Positions 34,521 through 48,400 of a DNA stretch of 64,000 bases are shown here, piece by piece. A program made the translations under genes and the position numbers. The notes beneath the pieces are model-generated. The model was not told the origin of the DNA. It saw only the letters and a program-made list of their open reading frames with translations, and did not search any database. Location of the stretch: positions 248,001 to 312,000 of the forward strand of contig VWZL01001366.1 in NCBI GenBank assembly GCA_013396915.1, read 5' to 3'. The stretch comes from Stercorarius parasiticus. Its lineage: Eukaryota > Chordata > Aves > Charadriiformes > Stercorariidae. Numbering within the stretch: the first letter of the stretch is position 1; each line of letters begins with the position of its first letter.

Positions 34521-36991
34521 CAGACATAAGTGCTAATGGATAATAGTCAAGCAAAGCAAAAAGAGACTATGTTTGGAACATCTTTTCATGGTTTTTAGAG
34601 TGCTTCCACTTCCCTACCATTGTCCTGTTTCCCCTGTGTCTTTAGCGAATATCTCTCTGGAGTCTTCTATAACTAGAGGGGAAAGCTGATGAGCTGCTTA
34701 TTAGCTAGTACAAAAAGAGGAGCAGTAGAAGTCAATGAGCCCAAACTTCCAGCAGATAAATGAAGTGTTTATAGGTCAAATACTAGCGAGATTTTTTTTT
34801 CCCCTTTAGCATTTCCAAATACTGTCAGACACCAACCCCCCCCCCAAAAAAAAATTCCATTAGCTTACAAGAAGTATTAGACATAAACATGGAAATCACC
34901 ATGATTTATTCTGAACTGAGGCTACTGCCTGCTCTTAGAGAGGTGCTGCAGCTATTCCAGAATAAGAGCTTTCAAAAGGGTACAAGAGGATTGTCTGCAG
35001 CTATTTCTGATCTGTCTGGACAACAAGAATGGGAGAATAAAAAGTGAACTGAAAAAGCAACCAGCATGGTATTCTTGTATGTGATTTGTGCTTTACTGCC
35101 ACTGAAGGTTTTTAAACCCTATGTACAAGTACGAAAGATGTGTCAGAGTTAAAAGAAAGGAAATTCCGATAGACACATCAGTGCAGCTGTGTTTCCAATA
35201 AACTAACATTTAAAATTGTTTTATTCTATATCACATAGCATAGCAATATAGGTTTGTAGGCAAAGCAATATAGGTTTGTTCTGTGTTATCAGAGACCTCA
35301 TGAAGCTCAGGAGTCCTTGACAGTGAGTATCTACCACTAGAAGAAAAACAAATCTGAATTTGAATTCAAGGCAATGATAGGAAAACCATTAAAACTGAGA
35401 ATAATGAGAAGCTTTTATTTATCTGTTTGAGATAGTATTAGTTATGGCTCTTAAAAAGAGGTAATAAGAATTTAGGGCATCTATGAAAAAAAAAAATTGA
35501 CTTTCGATAGTAATACAAGTTTGTGGAGCTGAAAAAGAATGAGGAAAAAGGGGAAAAAACCCAAAATACAACAGTAAGAGAGACAACATCTCAAAAGAAG
35601 AATAAAAAAGATAATAAAGGGGCTGATAGAAACATGGCTTACAATGTAATTGGTTTTTCAGCAGCTAAGAGTTAACATGACAGATGCAGCCATGGTCATG
35701 TGGTGCAGGACAATACAGTGCCTTCTGCTAGTGGAAGAAGCCTTTAGTACCACCTGTAAACTGGCCTATCAGGCATGCTAATTTCTATAAATTCAGATAA
35801 TCTTTTAAGAGAAAGTTGTTTGTTCTTTTTTTAATTTTCTTTCTTTCTGGATATCTAGAGCTAGAAATACAAGATACAATGAAAAAGGTATTATTAACTG
35901 TGTTTCTGGATAATAAAAATGAGAATAAGGGTAAATTTTTCAACTGCTTGAACCAGATCTTTTTCAGGTTGATGTGTGTTTATCTAAATAGCTGACCCTT
36001 TTTGTCTAGAGTTGACTCATTACCATTGCTTTAAATACCTTTTTTCTGCCAATTATTTTCTTAAAAACCTCAAAGTTGTGTTTAAATCCTGAGTGAACAT
36101 CAGGATAGTGTGGTATACCTGTTCTCTGCTTGTTCTCATCATTCTTTTGTGTATCTTAGCTCTAGTGCAAAGGAGAGATATATCTTATTTACGGAAGGTA
36201 CATAGACATTTGATTACTCAGTCAGTGTTTTATGTCAATATTGAGACAATGTTAAGACAAGATACTTAAATATGATTCTCAGCTACTCAGATTGTGATTC
36301 TGATGGTTTAGTTCTAAATTCTATGCATAACATTAAAGCAAATTTCTTGAGATTTATTTATGAATAAATTACTGATATTTATGAAATATGTAACTGTAGA
36401 AATCCAATTTAGTCAACTAGAAATCTTGGTCACTTTTGAAATAAATGATTCAAGCATATTATTTTTATTTGGCTAGAGCTGTGGTAGGGGTTTAATTTTA
36501 ACATGTATGTTAGTTGTAGCTTGAGAAGCAGATCCGTATTATGCAGTGCCTTACTCTGCTCTAGGCTCTAGTCCCAGTATTGTTTGATGAACATTAGTAA
36601 TCTTACAAGCTTATTGTGCTTAAGAACTGTACTTGTCACAATTAAATGACATGATAGATAGCTGTATCTATGGAGCTCTAATTAATGCAGAACAAGCAGA
36701 AATGAAAATAATGTATTTTTATTGTCAGTTGGACAATCAAAATCCTATTTCAAGTCCCTTAAGGATGAAATTTTTCAGCCCTTCTCAATCTTCAGGTTTC
36801 TGGATTTATTTGATATGGGGAATGGCGAAGGAAAGAAGTCAGAGAAAGGTAAGAAAGGGACGCTGTCTTCCTAGACGAAGAAAATTCGGTGGGATTCCCT
36901 GAGTGGAATATAATATTCTCTTCTGTGAATATAACCTGAAAACTAGATAAGGAATAGCAAGTTCCTGGTGACATAATCAGTGTCAGGTAAA
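34521..36991. other. AT-rich unique non-coding stretch
   Basis: No gene or repeat family was recognised. A C10-A9 homopolymer pair lies at 34,836-34,854 and a short tandem duplication at 35,242. Confidence 0.55.
35242..35279 (+). repeat. 22-bp-period tandem duplication
   Basis: A 16-base block containing AGCAATATAGGTTTGT occurs at 35,242 and again at 35,264, exactly 22 bases apart. Confidence 0.88.
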
Positions 36992-37013
36992 GCATCTCTA
37001 GAGAGAGAGATGC
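36992..37013. repeat. 8-bp-arm perfect inverted repeat
   Basis: GCATCTCT at 36,992-36,999 and AGAGATGC at 37,006-37,013 surround an AGAGAG loop. Confidence 0.85.
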
Positions 37014-38257
37014 CTTTTGGTTTTGACCTTGATGTAAAATATACGAAGGAAATTTATTTTGCTTTTGTTAATTGTATCTTTATGTAACCTTGTAAGAGTG
37101 TGACTTTGGATATGCTCTATTTGCTTTTATATTATGACACGAGAAATGGATGATTTCAAATTAACTAGTCAATGCTAGTGCATTAATGATATGCAAGATA
37201 TTCCTATGGGGTATGATGGTTTTGAAACACAGCAGTCTGATGTGTTGTTCCAAGATATCTGAAAAGTAACTTTTAATGTGGGAGTTTCCGGAAGAAGGGG
37301 GAAGTTTGCATCCAGCAATATGTTGGGGCAAACCCTGAGGCAGGAGTGTCTCACTTTGGAGATGACTGTAGAGAGTCAGAGATCTAGTGGTAAGGGATGA
37401 ATACACACACCTTCTCCTAAGTGATCTTTAGGTACTAGGACAAATATTTGAGGAGGCGAATTTCAGAACACAGTGACGGATAGCTTCAGCCAACATGTCA
37501 GCTACTGACATAAAAAATAACCATGTACTTCCTGGATTCTAAAGACTGCAGATCATCAGGGCTCCGTGCTATGGGATAATCATACCTGCAATTCTGTATT
37601 AAACTGTGCTAGCTAAAAATCTGGCAATTCATAATATTTTTTCCTTATGGACATGTGGTAAAAACCCAAAACCAAATCCCGAAAACCCAACAACCAAAAC
37701 ACCACAAATCCCAAACAACTTAATCAGAGCTAAACAAACATTAGGAAAATATTCACATGAGGTTTACAGTCTGGATGTGACTCAAAACCATCATAGTGTA
37801 CTCTTCTTTTTCATGCAGAACTTAAAGTTTTGGGCTCAGTCTGGTCTGTGATTTTTTAAATTTTTTTTTTGAGAATGGAGATCTTGTGTACATGTGTATC
37901 TACCTGAAGCAACTGACACCCAATTAACAGCTCTATTAGATAGACATTTTATGGCTTTTAGTGGGGCAGACATTAAAAAGACAGAAATTTACAGTCTAGT
38001 CATTTTTGAGGAGTAGTGACAAATACAAAGGGTGGGATGGGAGCAGGAGGTTGCTGCAGCAGAGTTTCTTGCCTAGAACGGTTTTGTGTATGTCATCTCT
38101 GCTTTGAACCAACCTCTGCAGCTTCAGCGTTGGTGATTTAGGGCCACGAGGCATGTAGCCCTCTGATGTGCAGAAGTGCTTGGTGAATATCACCATACCT
38201 GCAACTGAGGCTGGTCCCCTGCCTGTGCCTTGGGCCACCCTTCCCACATGGAGCTGG
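37014..38257. other. Unique non-coding stretch
   Basis: Apart from the A/C tract at 37,661-37,725, nothing was recognised. The 93-codon minus frame at 37,996-38,277 overlaps the minisatellite and has no motif. Confidence 0.5.
37661..37725 (-). repeat. A/C-only low-complexity tract (G/T on the minus strand)
   Basis: About 65 bases consist almost only of A and C in irregular AAACCC and CCAAAAC units. It is the reverse-strand counterpart of the G/T tracts at 11,041 and 16,861. Confidence 0.85.
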
Positions 38258-38306
38258 CCTTCACAAGGTGCCTTCACAAGGTGCGTTCACAAGGTGCCTT
38301 CAGGTG
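38258..38306 (+). repeat. 13-bp minisatellite, 3.8 units
   Basis: CCTTCACAAGGTG at 38,258-38,270 is repeated at 38,271-38,283, again at 38,284-38,296 with one change (C to G at position 2), and partially at 38,297-38,306. It lies in a locally GC-rich patch (38,190-38,400). Confidence 0.92.
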
Positions 38307-41300
38307 CTCCCGCTCAACCTGGGCACAGGAGACTCCTGCTGCTGGCACCGCAGCATGAGCTCAGGGCTTTCTTGACATGGAGAAGCTCATAAGCAGTCCC
38401 ACAATGATAAACCACCTCTCTTGCCCTGCCTGCTCATTGGCATAGCCAGAGGGAGGAATATTCACTATTTTGAACTATGTGTTGGTGTTCATAAAATGGA
38501 AGCTTCCCTCTCAATCAGTAGTGTTGGTAAATATGAACAAGCATATATAATTGAACTGGGAAGCAGATTTCTGGAGTCTATGGGCCAAATTTCTAGCACA
38601 CAGGAAGGTAAATGAGATGGATGTAGGTCTACTCAGCGTTCATAAACATTAATATGCTAATGGGCACAGACCAAAGTGTGTTAACATGATAACAACAAAG
38701 TTGTGATGTATCCAACATCATATCAAATTACTTCTTTCTTTTCCTGTAGATGCTAAGGGACCTAGCTAATTTTAAGTGTTTGCTCTGTCCACACAGCTGT
38801 ACAAAATGCCACATTTCACATAAAACAGAAGTAATAAAACAGACCCATAGCCTTGCCTGTCTCTCCCATCCCAGCCCCTGCATTGAAACTGCAGCAGTCC
38901 AGCTGTGTAAGCAATATATAAACTTACACCTAAGGGACAACATTTAGAGTTAACTAAATGACCACTTAGTTAAATACCCGCTGTGTCATGTGGACTGATT
39001 CTTTTTAAAGAAAAAAGAAACCAATGGAGGTGGTAGCACAGATTAAATGATTGTAAAATCAGTGTAAATGGGATCAGAAGCAGATCCATTAACTCTAATT
39101 AGGGAGTGTAGTGTGATCTTATTTCATTGCACTGTACACAGGCTGTATGGCTGTTATTCCATGTGACAGACGTTTGTTTTCTGGCACTTAATTTGAACAT
39201 AGAATTTATGGTAATGCATCCAAGAACTGATATTGCTAATATACAGCATTAGCATAGCGTGCTCTGTCCCCACTTCTGCTTGGAAAAGGATTCCAAAAAG
39301 AGAGAAAATTGCTCAGACTCAGTGGAATAATGGCATTTTCTGTCTTCTGTGGTGAACAATATCAGCCCAATGAGTGCTGGATATAAAGATTATTATTTAC
39401 TTTTCATCGTAGTGGAAAGCATTTTCAAGGGATTGTGCATTTCTGTCAGGGTATAACATTCTCTCCTGGATGCAGGCAAATTCTGTAGACAGATTTTTGC
39501 CTGTCTTTAAACCTTTCACCAGCTGACTAACCCCCAAGGTTTAATAGCTGGTAGACATCTGTAGGCAAAAGTAAGAGAAACCAGTTCATCAAGGAACTCT
39601 ATCATGCTTCCAACATGTGGCAACATGACTGCCTCTTCACCATCTGTTATTTGTGTGAGGATTTTATTATGTAAATGACGGTACACACTGCGCTCTAAAC
39701 AAAGGAAAATGATTCCCCTTACAGTATGTTGCGACTGCCAGGCTTCTGTGTCAGCCCCGAAACAAATAATGAAAACAACAGAGAAGTGGCAGACAGAATA
39801 TCTCGGGTTCTTCTACTTGTCCTCCCAAAAGGGAGCAAATATCTTTAGGAAGAAGTTATTTCTTACATGTATGGCAACTCATCAAGACAGGTAGTTAATG
39901 AAACAGCAAACACTTGATGGATGAAGCTAAATCGAAATGAGGTTTGAAGACTTAAAATAGATTGAAGACACAATCCTGCAAAACTATGGAGAGTCCTAAA
40001 ACTCTCTGGTCTCACTGAGAGCCAAAAACAGGGAACTGGGCCCCTAAATCATCTGCAACAGACAAAAAGTATTGTTGTGGGATAGGATTGGAAGTACATA
40101 TCCTGCCCTACATCCTGGTTTAAAATTTTCCATTAAATTACCATTTTTTTCCATTTAAATTGAAATGCAATTATCTTAACTGGCATATTTTTGGCAGCTG
40201 TGATTAAAAAAAAAAAAATCCCTATGCTGCACTGGATCAAGTAAAAACCCATAGGAGTTCTAACACTGGCCCTTAATCAAAGTCTGCAAAGACACAAAGG
40301 CTTTGAGCTAATCTATGCCAAGCCATGTTGGACAGCATGGCACTGCCTAGAGCATCCTTCTGGTGGCATTTAAAGCACCTGGTGCCCCAGGAAAAGGAAT
40401 TATATCCAAGGCTGTAAATTCTCTGTTTTCCTTATACCCATCTACCGACCAGCAGTGGCTGCTCTGATAGCTACACAATATTTCATGGGAAAGAAAATGC
40501 ACTACTCTTTCTATTTTATTAATTTATTTATTGTGTGACACCCAAGCGGTTATCTGCACACACACACTTCCTCATTTTGTGTTTCATGTGGTTTAATATC
40601 ATTAAACTATTGTTGCCTTCATTGATTTACCTCAAATCTTAATTTGAAAATTGGAAAAGGTATGCATTGGGGATTAATTGCTATTCCAAGTGAACTTAAA
40701 CAGAAGTAACTGAAGCCAGTGCCAGACTTGATGAAATTGATGATTTAAGGGTGTTTGGTTACTTCCTGCATTGTCTTTGTGTGATTTCTTACACTTGTAT
40801 TTGTCAGCTTTTCCTGACTTAATTATGATTAAGTGTTGAACTTTACAGATAGCCAACTGCTGGTACTGCTGTATTGATTAGTTGTTTTTATTAATGTGTT
40901 AAATTTTGTGGTTGCAACAGGAACATATTTTGTGATAGAGCAGCTAATAGCTGGAGAACTCTGCCATGAAACTATAGAGCAGCCCAGCTTTAGCAGGTAT
41001 TCCTTTTCTTTCAATTTACTTTTTCCTTTTTATTTATTAATTTACATCTAATTTTTGTAAGGATACTTCTGAAGTGTTTTCATGCTAAAAGACAAACCTG
41101 TGCTACTTTTTAACAGGTAGCAGCAAGAGAACAAAATACCACTACCAATTACACCGGTAAGAACAAGTATTATAACCGTCTCTTTTTATTTTGGTTTTTT
41201 TTTTGGATGTCCTCAAACTCAAAATCTATCCTTTCTGTTATTTTGTTTGCAGAATTAGAAATCAACGGCAACCATAATCCAGTTCCTCAAGTCAAACAAT

Positions 41301-42099
41301 TTGGTTCATATTTGCAAATGTGACATAAGCTTGTTTTCATCATTGCAGGTGTCAGTAACAGTTCAAAATAAATTAAAATATTGATGACTATTACTGTGTC
41401 ATAATCTTTCCCTCTCACAGTGCATGTCTAAAATTCAGGCATCATTTGAAGCTAAGTTTTTACATAGGTGGTCATCAAAGCAGCCTAATAGATTTTTGTG
41501 ATGTGAAATAGTACTGAAAGTTAGGACAAAATATGAAATTTATTCTTTTCCATCACACTTTTTAAATGGCTACTTACTTTATATAAATTTCTGAATCCAT
41601 CCTCCTCTTATTTTATGAACAGTAATATTTTCATAAGTATCAAGGATAAAGCTTTTAATTTTTTTGCTGTTTGCTGCCCTTTGAGGTTTGTTATTCTTTC
41701 CACAGTGACCTGTGCAGATGTAGACTCCTTACTTATAGCATAAAACAGAATTAAACTGTAACTGTAGAGTTCCTGTTGTTTCTTCACCATGCGGTGTTTT
41801 ACACATCACATATATGCATATGATATTCATAATTATTCTATACTCTGAAACCTGGAAGGGATCCATTCAAACAGGAATGCCAATGCTCTTTTTCTTGAGA
41901 TGCAACATGTTATATGTAGCTATAATTAATCATTCCGATATAATATACTTTGTTTTTTTACCAGTTTGTATACATAAACTAATGGGGAACAGTACCATAG
42001 TAAACACTCTGTATGGCTGAAGTCTTTGTAACCTTAAAAGCCTGGAAATGACATTATTAATATGATGTTTTACCCAATGATCTGTTTTCTGTTTTTCAG
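38307..42099. other. AT-rich unique non-coding stretch
   Basis: Nothing recognisable. A CA dinucleotide run lies near 40,557-40,566 and a run of about 13 A near 40,206-40,218. Confidence 0.55.
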
Positions 42100-42460
42100 A
42101 GCGCTTAGGTGCAGGGGAAGGAGCTCCGCTCACACGAGACTTGCTGATTTGAACAGGAGCTGAAAAACTTGGGAGAAAACCCTCATCTCCCACAGTCACA
42201 GTAGTAGGACTTCTGCTCATGGGGGGTCGTGCACTGCAGCTGCCCCTGAAGGTCAGCACAGAGAGGGCACGGCCACTGCTCCACAGGAGCCTAGGCTGGA
42301 CGGTGGGCTGCCACAGCCCCTCGGCACCACTGGGGTGGCGAGAGTGGGATGCCAGTAGACGTCTCACAGGCTCTGCAGGATGCTAAACTCAACACCAGCT
42401 GTCAGAAATGCCTTCCAAGGCCTTTGGTCAGACAACGGGGAGGGGGCGGTCTTAGGAGAT
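42100..42460. other. GC-rich patch following an acceptor-like pyrimidine tract
   Basis: About 360 bases stand out from the AT-rich surroundings by GC content and by several CpGs. A 'ctgttttctgtttttcag' tract ends just before it at 42,100. All three plus-strand frames hit stops soon after that point, so it is not a simple coding exon. A 145-codon minus-strand frame (41,930-42,367) covers it but has no recognisable domain. It could be a non-coding exon, a regulatory patch or chance. Confidence 0.35.
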
Positions 42461-45400
42461 ATTAAAAGTATTGGCCAGACTTACAACCTAGGGTTATGGA
42501 ACAGCCTCTCAAAGGAAATGCTCTGGTCCTAGTTTTTGGACTCCAGGGAAACTAGGAAATGAAGTTGTGGCTTGGTTTTAGTAGTTGGTTATGCCATTTG
42601 CACATGCAAAACCCCAAAATAAAGAACCACAAGCAAAATGAAAACAGAAAACTGTAAAGGCAAGGCCTTTCAGAGCAAATTTTGACTCCAGGATGCCAAA
42701 TTGAAGGTATAATAATTACACAACTGGAATCATTTTTCTATCTTTAGTACCTGAAAATCCAAGCTAACAGTCACACCTCACCTAAATTCTGACATGTGTC
42801 TTCTCTCGATTTACATGCGCTTGGTTTTGCAAAACAAAATTCCTGCTTTGTTACTTGATGGTGCTCTCTGTTGGTGCTTCTTTTTTTCCTTTCTGATATC
42901 TTCTCTTCATTTTTGTGTTGCTCCCGTGTCTCCAGGTATGTCTTTCAATCCTTCTGTTCCAACACTTTCTCTGACTTAAGTTTTCTTTCACAATGATTTT
43001 TTTTCTTTCTTTCTGTATTATCAGTGAACAATCTCCAATGTATTTAGCAACCTTGGGGTAGCTTGAATAGCTAGAGGACAGCAGAATGGATATCTGAGAG
43101 TTAATATTCTTTGCAACAGCCAATAGCTTTAAGCATGTCAGTTTATTTTTCAGTATTCCTCTTTTTTTCCCCCCATTTCTAGTAATGCAGATAGAGCTAT
43201 CCCCCTTTCTGAGTAAAATGCCATAATGTTCACAAGAGCTATACAGATAGCAAATAGTGTCGGTAGCAGAAAAACAGGAAAGCTTTCATCATCAGTACAG
43301 AATGGACCTAAAGGTTTTATAAATTAAAGGCCAATTATTCCCTGAGGTGCACAGGGGGCTACTTCCACTGTAATCAATCAGTCTTGCGAATGTGAAGGCA
43401 GAACAGGACCTTGACTGTCTGTATCTGGACTTTGTCAGGCCATTTGTTTGTGACCAGAATTGTATCGTTACCCTGCTTTTCAATAAAGGGATGTTCACTG
43501 AGGCATCACATTGATATTTTTGAAGTATGTTCCACATTTTCAAAGGAATGAATTTATCAGAAAAGAATTGAAATGTCTAGCTGTTTCAGTACGCTATCAA
43601 GATTTCACCTCATGCTGCTGTGCAAGTGCGTTCATTTTTCACCTACTGGGTGTAATGGGAATGAGTTCAACAAATGAAAGCACATTAACAAGGAGACGAT
43701 TCGGCCAAACCATGTTCCTTCCTCCTAAAAAATAAAAAAGCCCTGAAAAACAAACCCCAAAGGCACCAGCTTGTTTTCATTACTCAACGATCAGATCTGA
43801 TCCCCAAATGATATAGTCAGGGACAAAGTTGGCAGTAGACTCATGGGATTTCAGCAAAGTTGAGCTCCTACTCTTCATCTGACCTGTACCTGGGTCGGCT
43901 GCTGCCTGAAGGAGCTTAGTCCTTAGGCATCTCTTGCTTTATTGTCTTAAAGCTGTCTCTTTGTGGAAAATCATGTCAGGCTTTCATCTCTGAGTCCTGT
44001 ACCAGGCAGACCCTTTGCAGGTATTTTAAGTCTTTTGGTGCCTCTGTAAAATATGGCCTTTAGCAAGAACCTTTGGACATTCCATTGAGTATGTTCACTA
44101 AATCTGAGGAGGGTTGCTGTTCTGGCTGACACATATGGCTCACGACCCTGAGAGCTAAAGAGCTGACTGCAAGACCAGGCAGCAAACCAGGCTAATTCTT
44201 TGGGCATTGAATCTTCAGTGTTACTTGCTAATATGGCACGAAAGCAGTGGCTGAAGGTGCGTAGTTACTCTGTGACATGATTATTCTTCTGGAACCTATG
44301 GAAAATGGGTGGGTGAGCCCAGTCTGGGTCTTTGCTGACAGGCCAATTGGAATAATTGGTGTCTTTTCTGCAGCATTTCTCAGCAGAAAGAGCAAGGCTG
44401 GAGCTGAAAGGAGGAAAAATCTCTTCATGGAGCATTTTATGTCTAGGATTGAGACCTTTTGAAGGATTTAAGTCCCAAATACAAATGAACCATCTGACCA
44501 GCTATAACAGCTATTGGGGGACAGAGGGAGAAAAGAGAAGGGGGGACAGAAAGGGAACCACATCCAAGGAAGGTGATGCTGTTTGGAAAAAATGCCTCAT
44601 ACAGTTTGGCATCTAGTTCTTAACATGCTATTGCCAACCTGCAAGTTCATTTGAGGTTTATAGCAAGTTACAGGAAGAATAAAAAGTTAATCATGTGCAG
44701 AGCCTTGGTGTTGTATTCTTGCCATCTATTTCAATAGCAGTAATAACATACAGACTGAGAAGTGATTACAGAATGGCACAAGCGGCTTTCTACTCGAGTT
44801 TGCAAATGTATTTCCATTTAAAGCTTAATTTTTATGTTTTGCATCCAAATGTAAGAAAACAAGAGGATGTGAGGTCCAAGAACACTACATATGGGTTGGA
44901 TCTGGGGTCAGATTTTTCTAGCAGTTTTTAGCTGAGTTAAACATAGGGACTTTTCACCTAATATCTAAAAACATAAACAGCAATACGAGGAAAAGTGGGG
45001 AAACTCAGTGATGAAGGTGGTTGCTTAACAGAAGACTTAACTACATGTTGAAGCCTGTATCTTTGTAACAAATCACAATAGCTCCTATTAAAGATTTTGG
45101 GGATTTAAAGCTGAGGAGAACTGTGGAAATGCTGTCTAAGCCTGGATCTAGCTCTCCAGACTAAAGATTAATTTAATTCTCTTTTTAAGAGCAGCAAAGT
45201 TTATTTTATTCTTGCTGGGGGTTTTTTTCATAGTTATGAACTTTACCATCATCTGCTGATATCAAAGATCTTAATGCATCTAAAATTATCATCGGTACAT
45301 TGCTACAATAAAGTATGCTTCTCAAATAATAAACCATGCACTAGAAAGTCTTTTCAGTGGATAAACCTTTTTCCTTTCTCTTTCTGAAATAATTTTTGAG

Positions 45401-48400
45401 TGGTAGTCACCTCTGAAAATCTGCTTTCGTCTTGTACCTAGCTGTAAACTTGACAGAAGGTTTTTATTCTTTGCTCTCATGTCACACAAACGGAGTGGCA
45501 AATTTCACCTATGGCAAATCTGTGCCTTTAACTACATCTAGCATCTTTATTACCATCTTAGCATGCATCTGAGTGATCCTGATACATTGTAAACACACCG
45601 GACCCAAAGTATGTAGCAACAGCATATAAAGATTTTTGTATTTTTTTAAAACACTTGAAATTCAGTGAAAGCTTGCTGTGGATGAGTGGTCCTACTTATT
45701 AGGGATGAATTCTAACAGCTCCAGTCCACAAATTAATGCTGCCCTGTGGGAAAAATACAGAAATTTATTTTAGAAGAAAATGTTGCCTTTGCATTTCTTT
45801 ACTTCTTGCCCTTTTTTCTTTGTTTGATGTATCAGTTTCTTGTGCACTGCTTTTCTTGTTTATCAAAGTTACTAATTTATGGCCTGTTGATGCACAACAC
45901 TGCTTTGATCTTAAAGTTGGTATTTGGCTGACAGTAAGATGAGAAGCAAAAGTGTGAAGGATTTTCCCAGGATAGGACAAGAGTTATAACCATGCCTCTA
46001 AGTGAGAAACTTAGGCAGGTAAAGAAAGGTTGGACTGCAGAAAAGTGGGACAAGACTATTACTTTGTTTTGGGAGATAATATAGTTTGAGTTATGTGTTT
46101 AAAATACTTAGTAAGATTGGTTTATATTCAGCTACTTTGAATTGTCCAGCACTTTCATTACATAAAATAGTGACGGCTTTTGATTGATTTGATTTTTATA
46201 TTGCCAACTGTCCTGTCTATTTCCCATAGTTTCTTGCCTCCTTTGCAGTGTTTTGTCAGATATAGCAGAGAAAGTTTTCCACTTATTCTAATTGGAAAAG
46301 TTTTCTCAAAAGGATACCTCTTTGGTTTTTAACCTTGGGTTGTTTGTTCAGTATTGGTTCGATCACCTTCTTTAGCAAGAGAGCATAAAATTTGTTTAAC
46401 AGTGCAAATATCTGGCCTAGCCTAAGTTTGCTGAGATTTCTGGGTACATCTAATACTGTTTGTATAGATCTATCATATTTATCTGCATGGTGATTATACT
46501 GGCCTTGCTGCAGTACTGATTTGCACTAGAAATGTGATGCCTGTAAGTACCAGCACACTCAGGTTCTAAAAGAGTTGGTTGATACTTTGAATTTCAACAG
46601 AAAAGACAGGGGAGAGAGGACATTAAAATTCTGTGGAATAATTTTTTTTTTCTTCAGCGTTGCCACTAAAGAATTTAAAAGCTAAATCCTGAGGCTTCTT
46701 TCGCCTCCCTCCATGAAATTTTACATTTGAAAAAGAGTCTGAAGGCTTAGTAACAATTTATTAAGAATGTAAAAATGTCACCATCTTTCACGATGAAGTT
46801 TCATCTCATAAAGATTTGTCTCATTCTTTAAAATGAGGAGAAGTTTCATTCTCATGGTTTGCCACAGTTGAGTCCCATGATGGGTATCATATAATGCATA
46901 TGATTTACACATATGCTTGGTTTTACATTCATCTAAACTACAATGCTTGTCAGCTGCTGCCTGGTTGCCATTGTGGCTATACTCCTAAAAGTGAAGGCAC
47001 GTGGATATCCTTGTAGCTCCAGCACTGCAGGTAGGAATATTAGGTGTACGATTTCACTTATTTCAAGTTATCAAAATGCTGGAAGCAGAGGTCAATGCCA
47101 AATCGATGAGCATAAGAATAAAAATAGTTAATCAACTACTTTTATTTTCTCTCCTAGAAGATTGGTTGTATCAATAAGAAACGCCAAAAACTTGTCTTTA
47201 AAAGAAGTAATTTTTAGGGAGCCAGACAAATGTAATGTACAACTTATCTGGTTCGCTGAAATGTTGAATGATAGATAAAGATGAGTTGAGTTGGAGTGAC
47301 TATGGTGAGAAAGCCGAGTTCCAAAAGTAAGACAGACTAGAGTAATGTTTCAGTGGTAGAGGTATGTCTGTATTTTTCTCATAACTTTCTAGGGAAAAAA
47401 AAAAAGAATCTTGTGCATGTCTTCCTCACCTTGAATTTGTACAAGCTAGCAGCCAATTTAATAAATGACAAAAATATTGCTATGTTAGGATGTTCCCGAT
47501 ATATATTTGAATATAGTAATAATAATACTGTACAGTACTGCATATGTATTACACATATGCATTTTTTCTGCATCCACTAAGTATGTGGAATAATTCAACT
47601 TCTGTAATTTATTTTGTTAAAAGATACACTACTTTTATAACATTTATGGATGTACATACAATTTATAAATTTAAGACACTAAGCCTATTTATTTCTGATT
47701 TTTAACTTCTACTGAAACTGTAGTGTCATGATGGCATGTACAGAGTAATATCCTTGGACTTCCTGAGGCCTTGGCTGGCAGAGTTGTCAAATTAAACTGG
47801 GACTTTTTGTAAATGTATCTTTAATAAATACATATGTCTGTCATGCTTCCTTACTCAGTCATATAAATCAGACTGTATCTAGCTGTCAGATACTCTCAAC
47901 CCAGTTGTCCTAATCTGTCAAGTAAAAATTATAGCATCTAGGCTCACATCCTTCTCTGAAAATATTTATTTATACCAGTGACATGTCAAGGACACACAAT
48001 TATTTTTTTTTTTCCCCAGCAACAAAACCATTAACTGCTGGCTCAAGACCCTGCCAGGAGGGCAGTGGTTGATACATAGAGAGAATTTATAAAGGAGGAG
48101 CACACCAGACAAGCAAAATAAATGCTGGATAGCATTTTAAAAAATTCTTGTTAAATGCCAGATATTGAGCATTCAGGTTTGTCTTAGTACACAATAGTAA
48201 TTTTATGCCATTCATCATCTTCGCCCCCATTCATCTACAGATGAGCCTGCATTCCTGTGTTGCAAAGAGATGTAGAGGTTGCCTCCAGGTTTTGTCTCTC
48301 TGCAGTATCTAGTAATTAACCATTACAGTTCTAATGACACGTCAGACACATCATAAACTATCCCTGTATCTTGAGAGAAGGAGTTAACAAGCTGCGGAGA

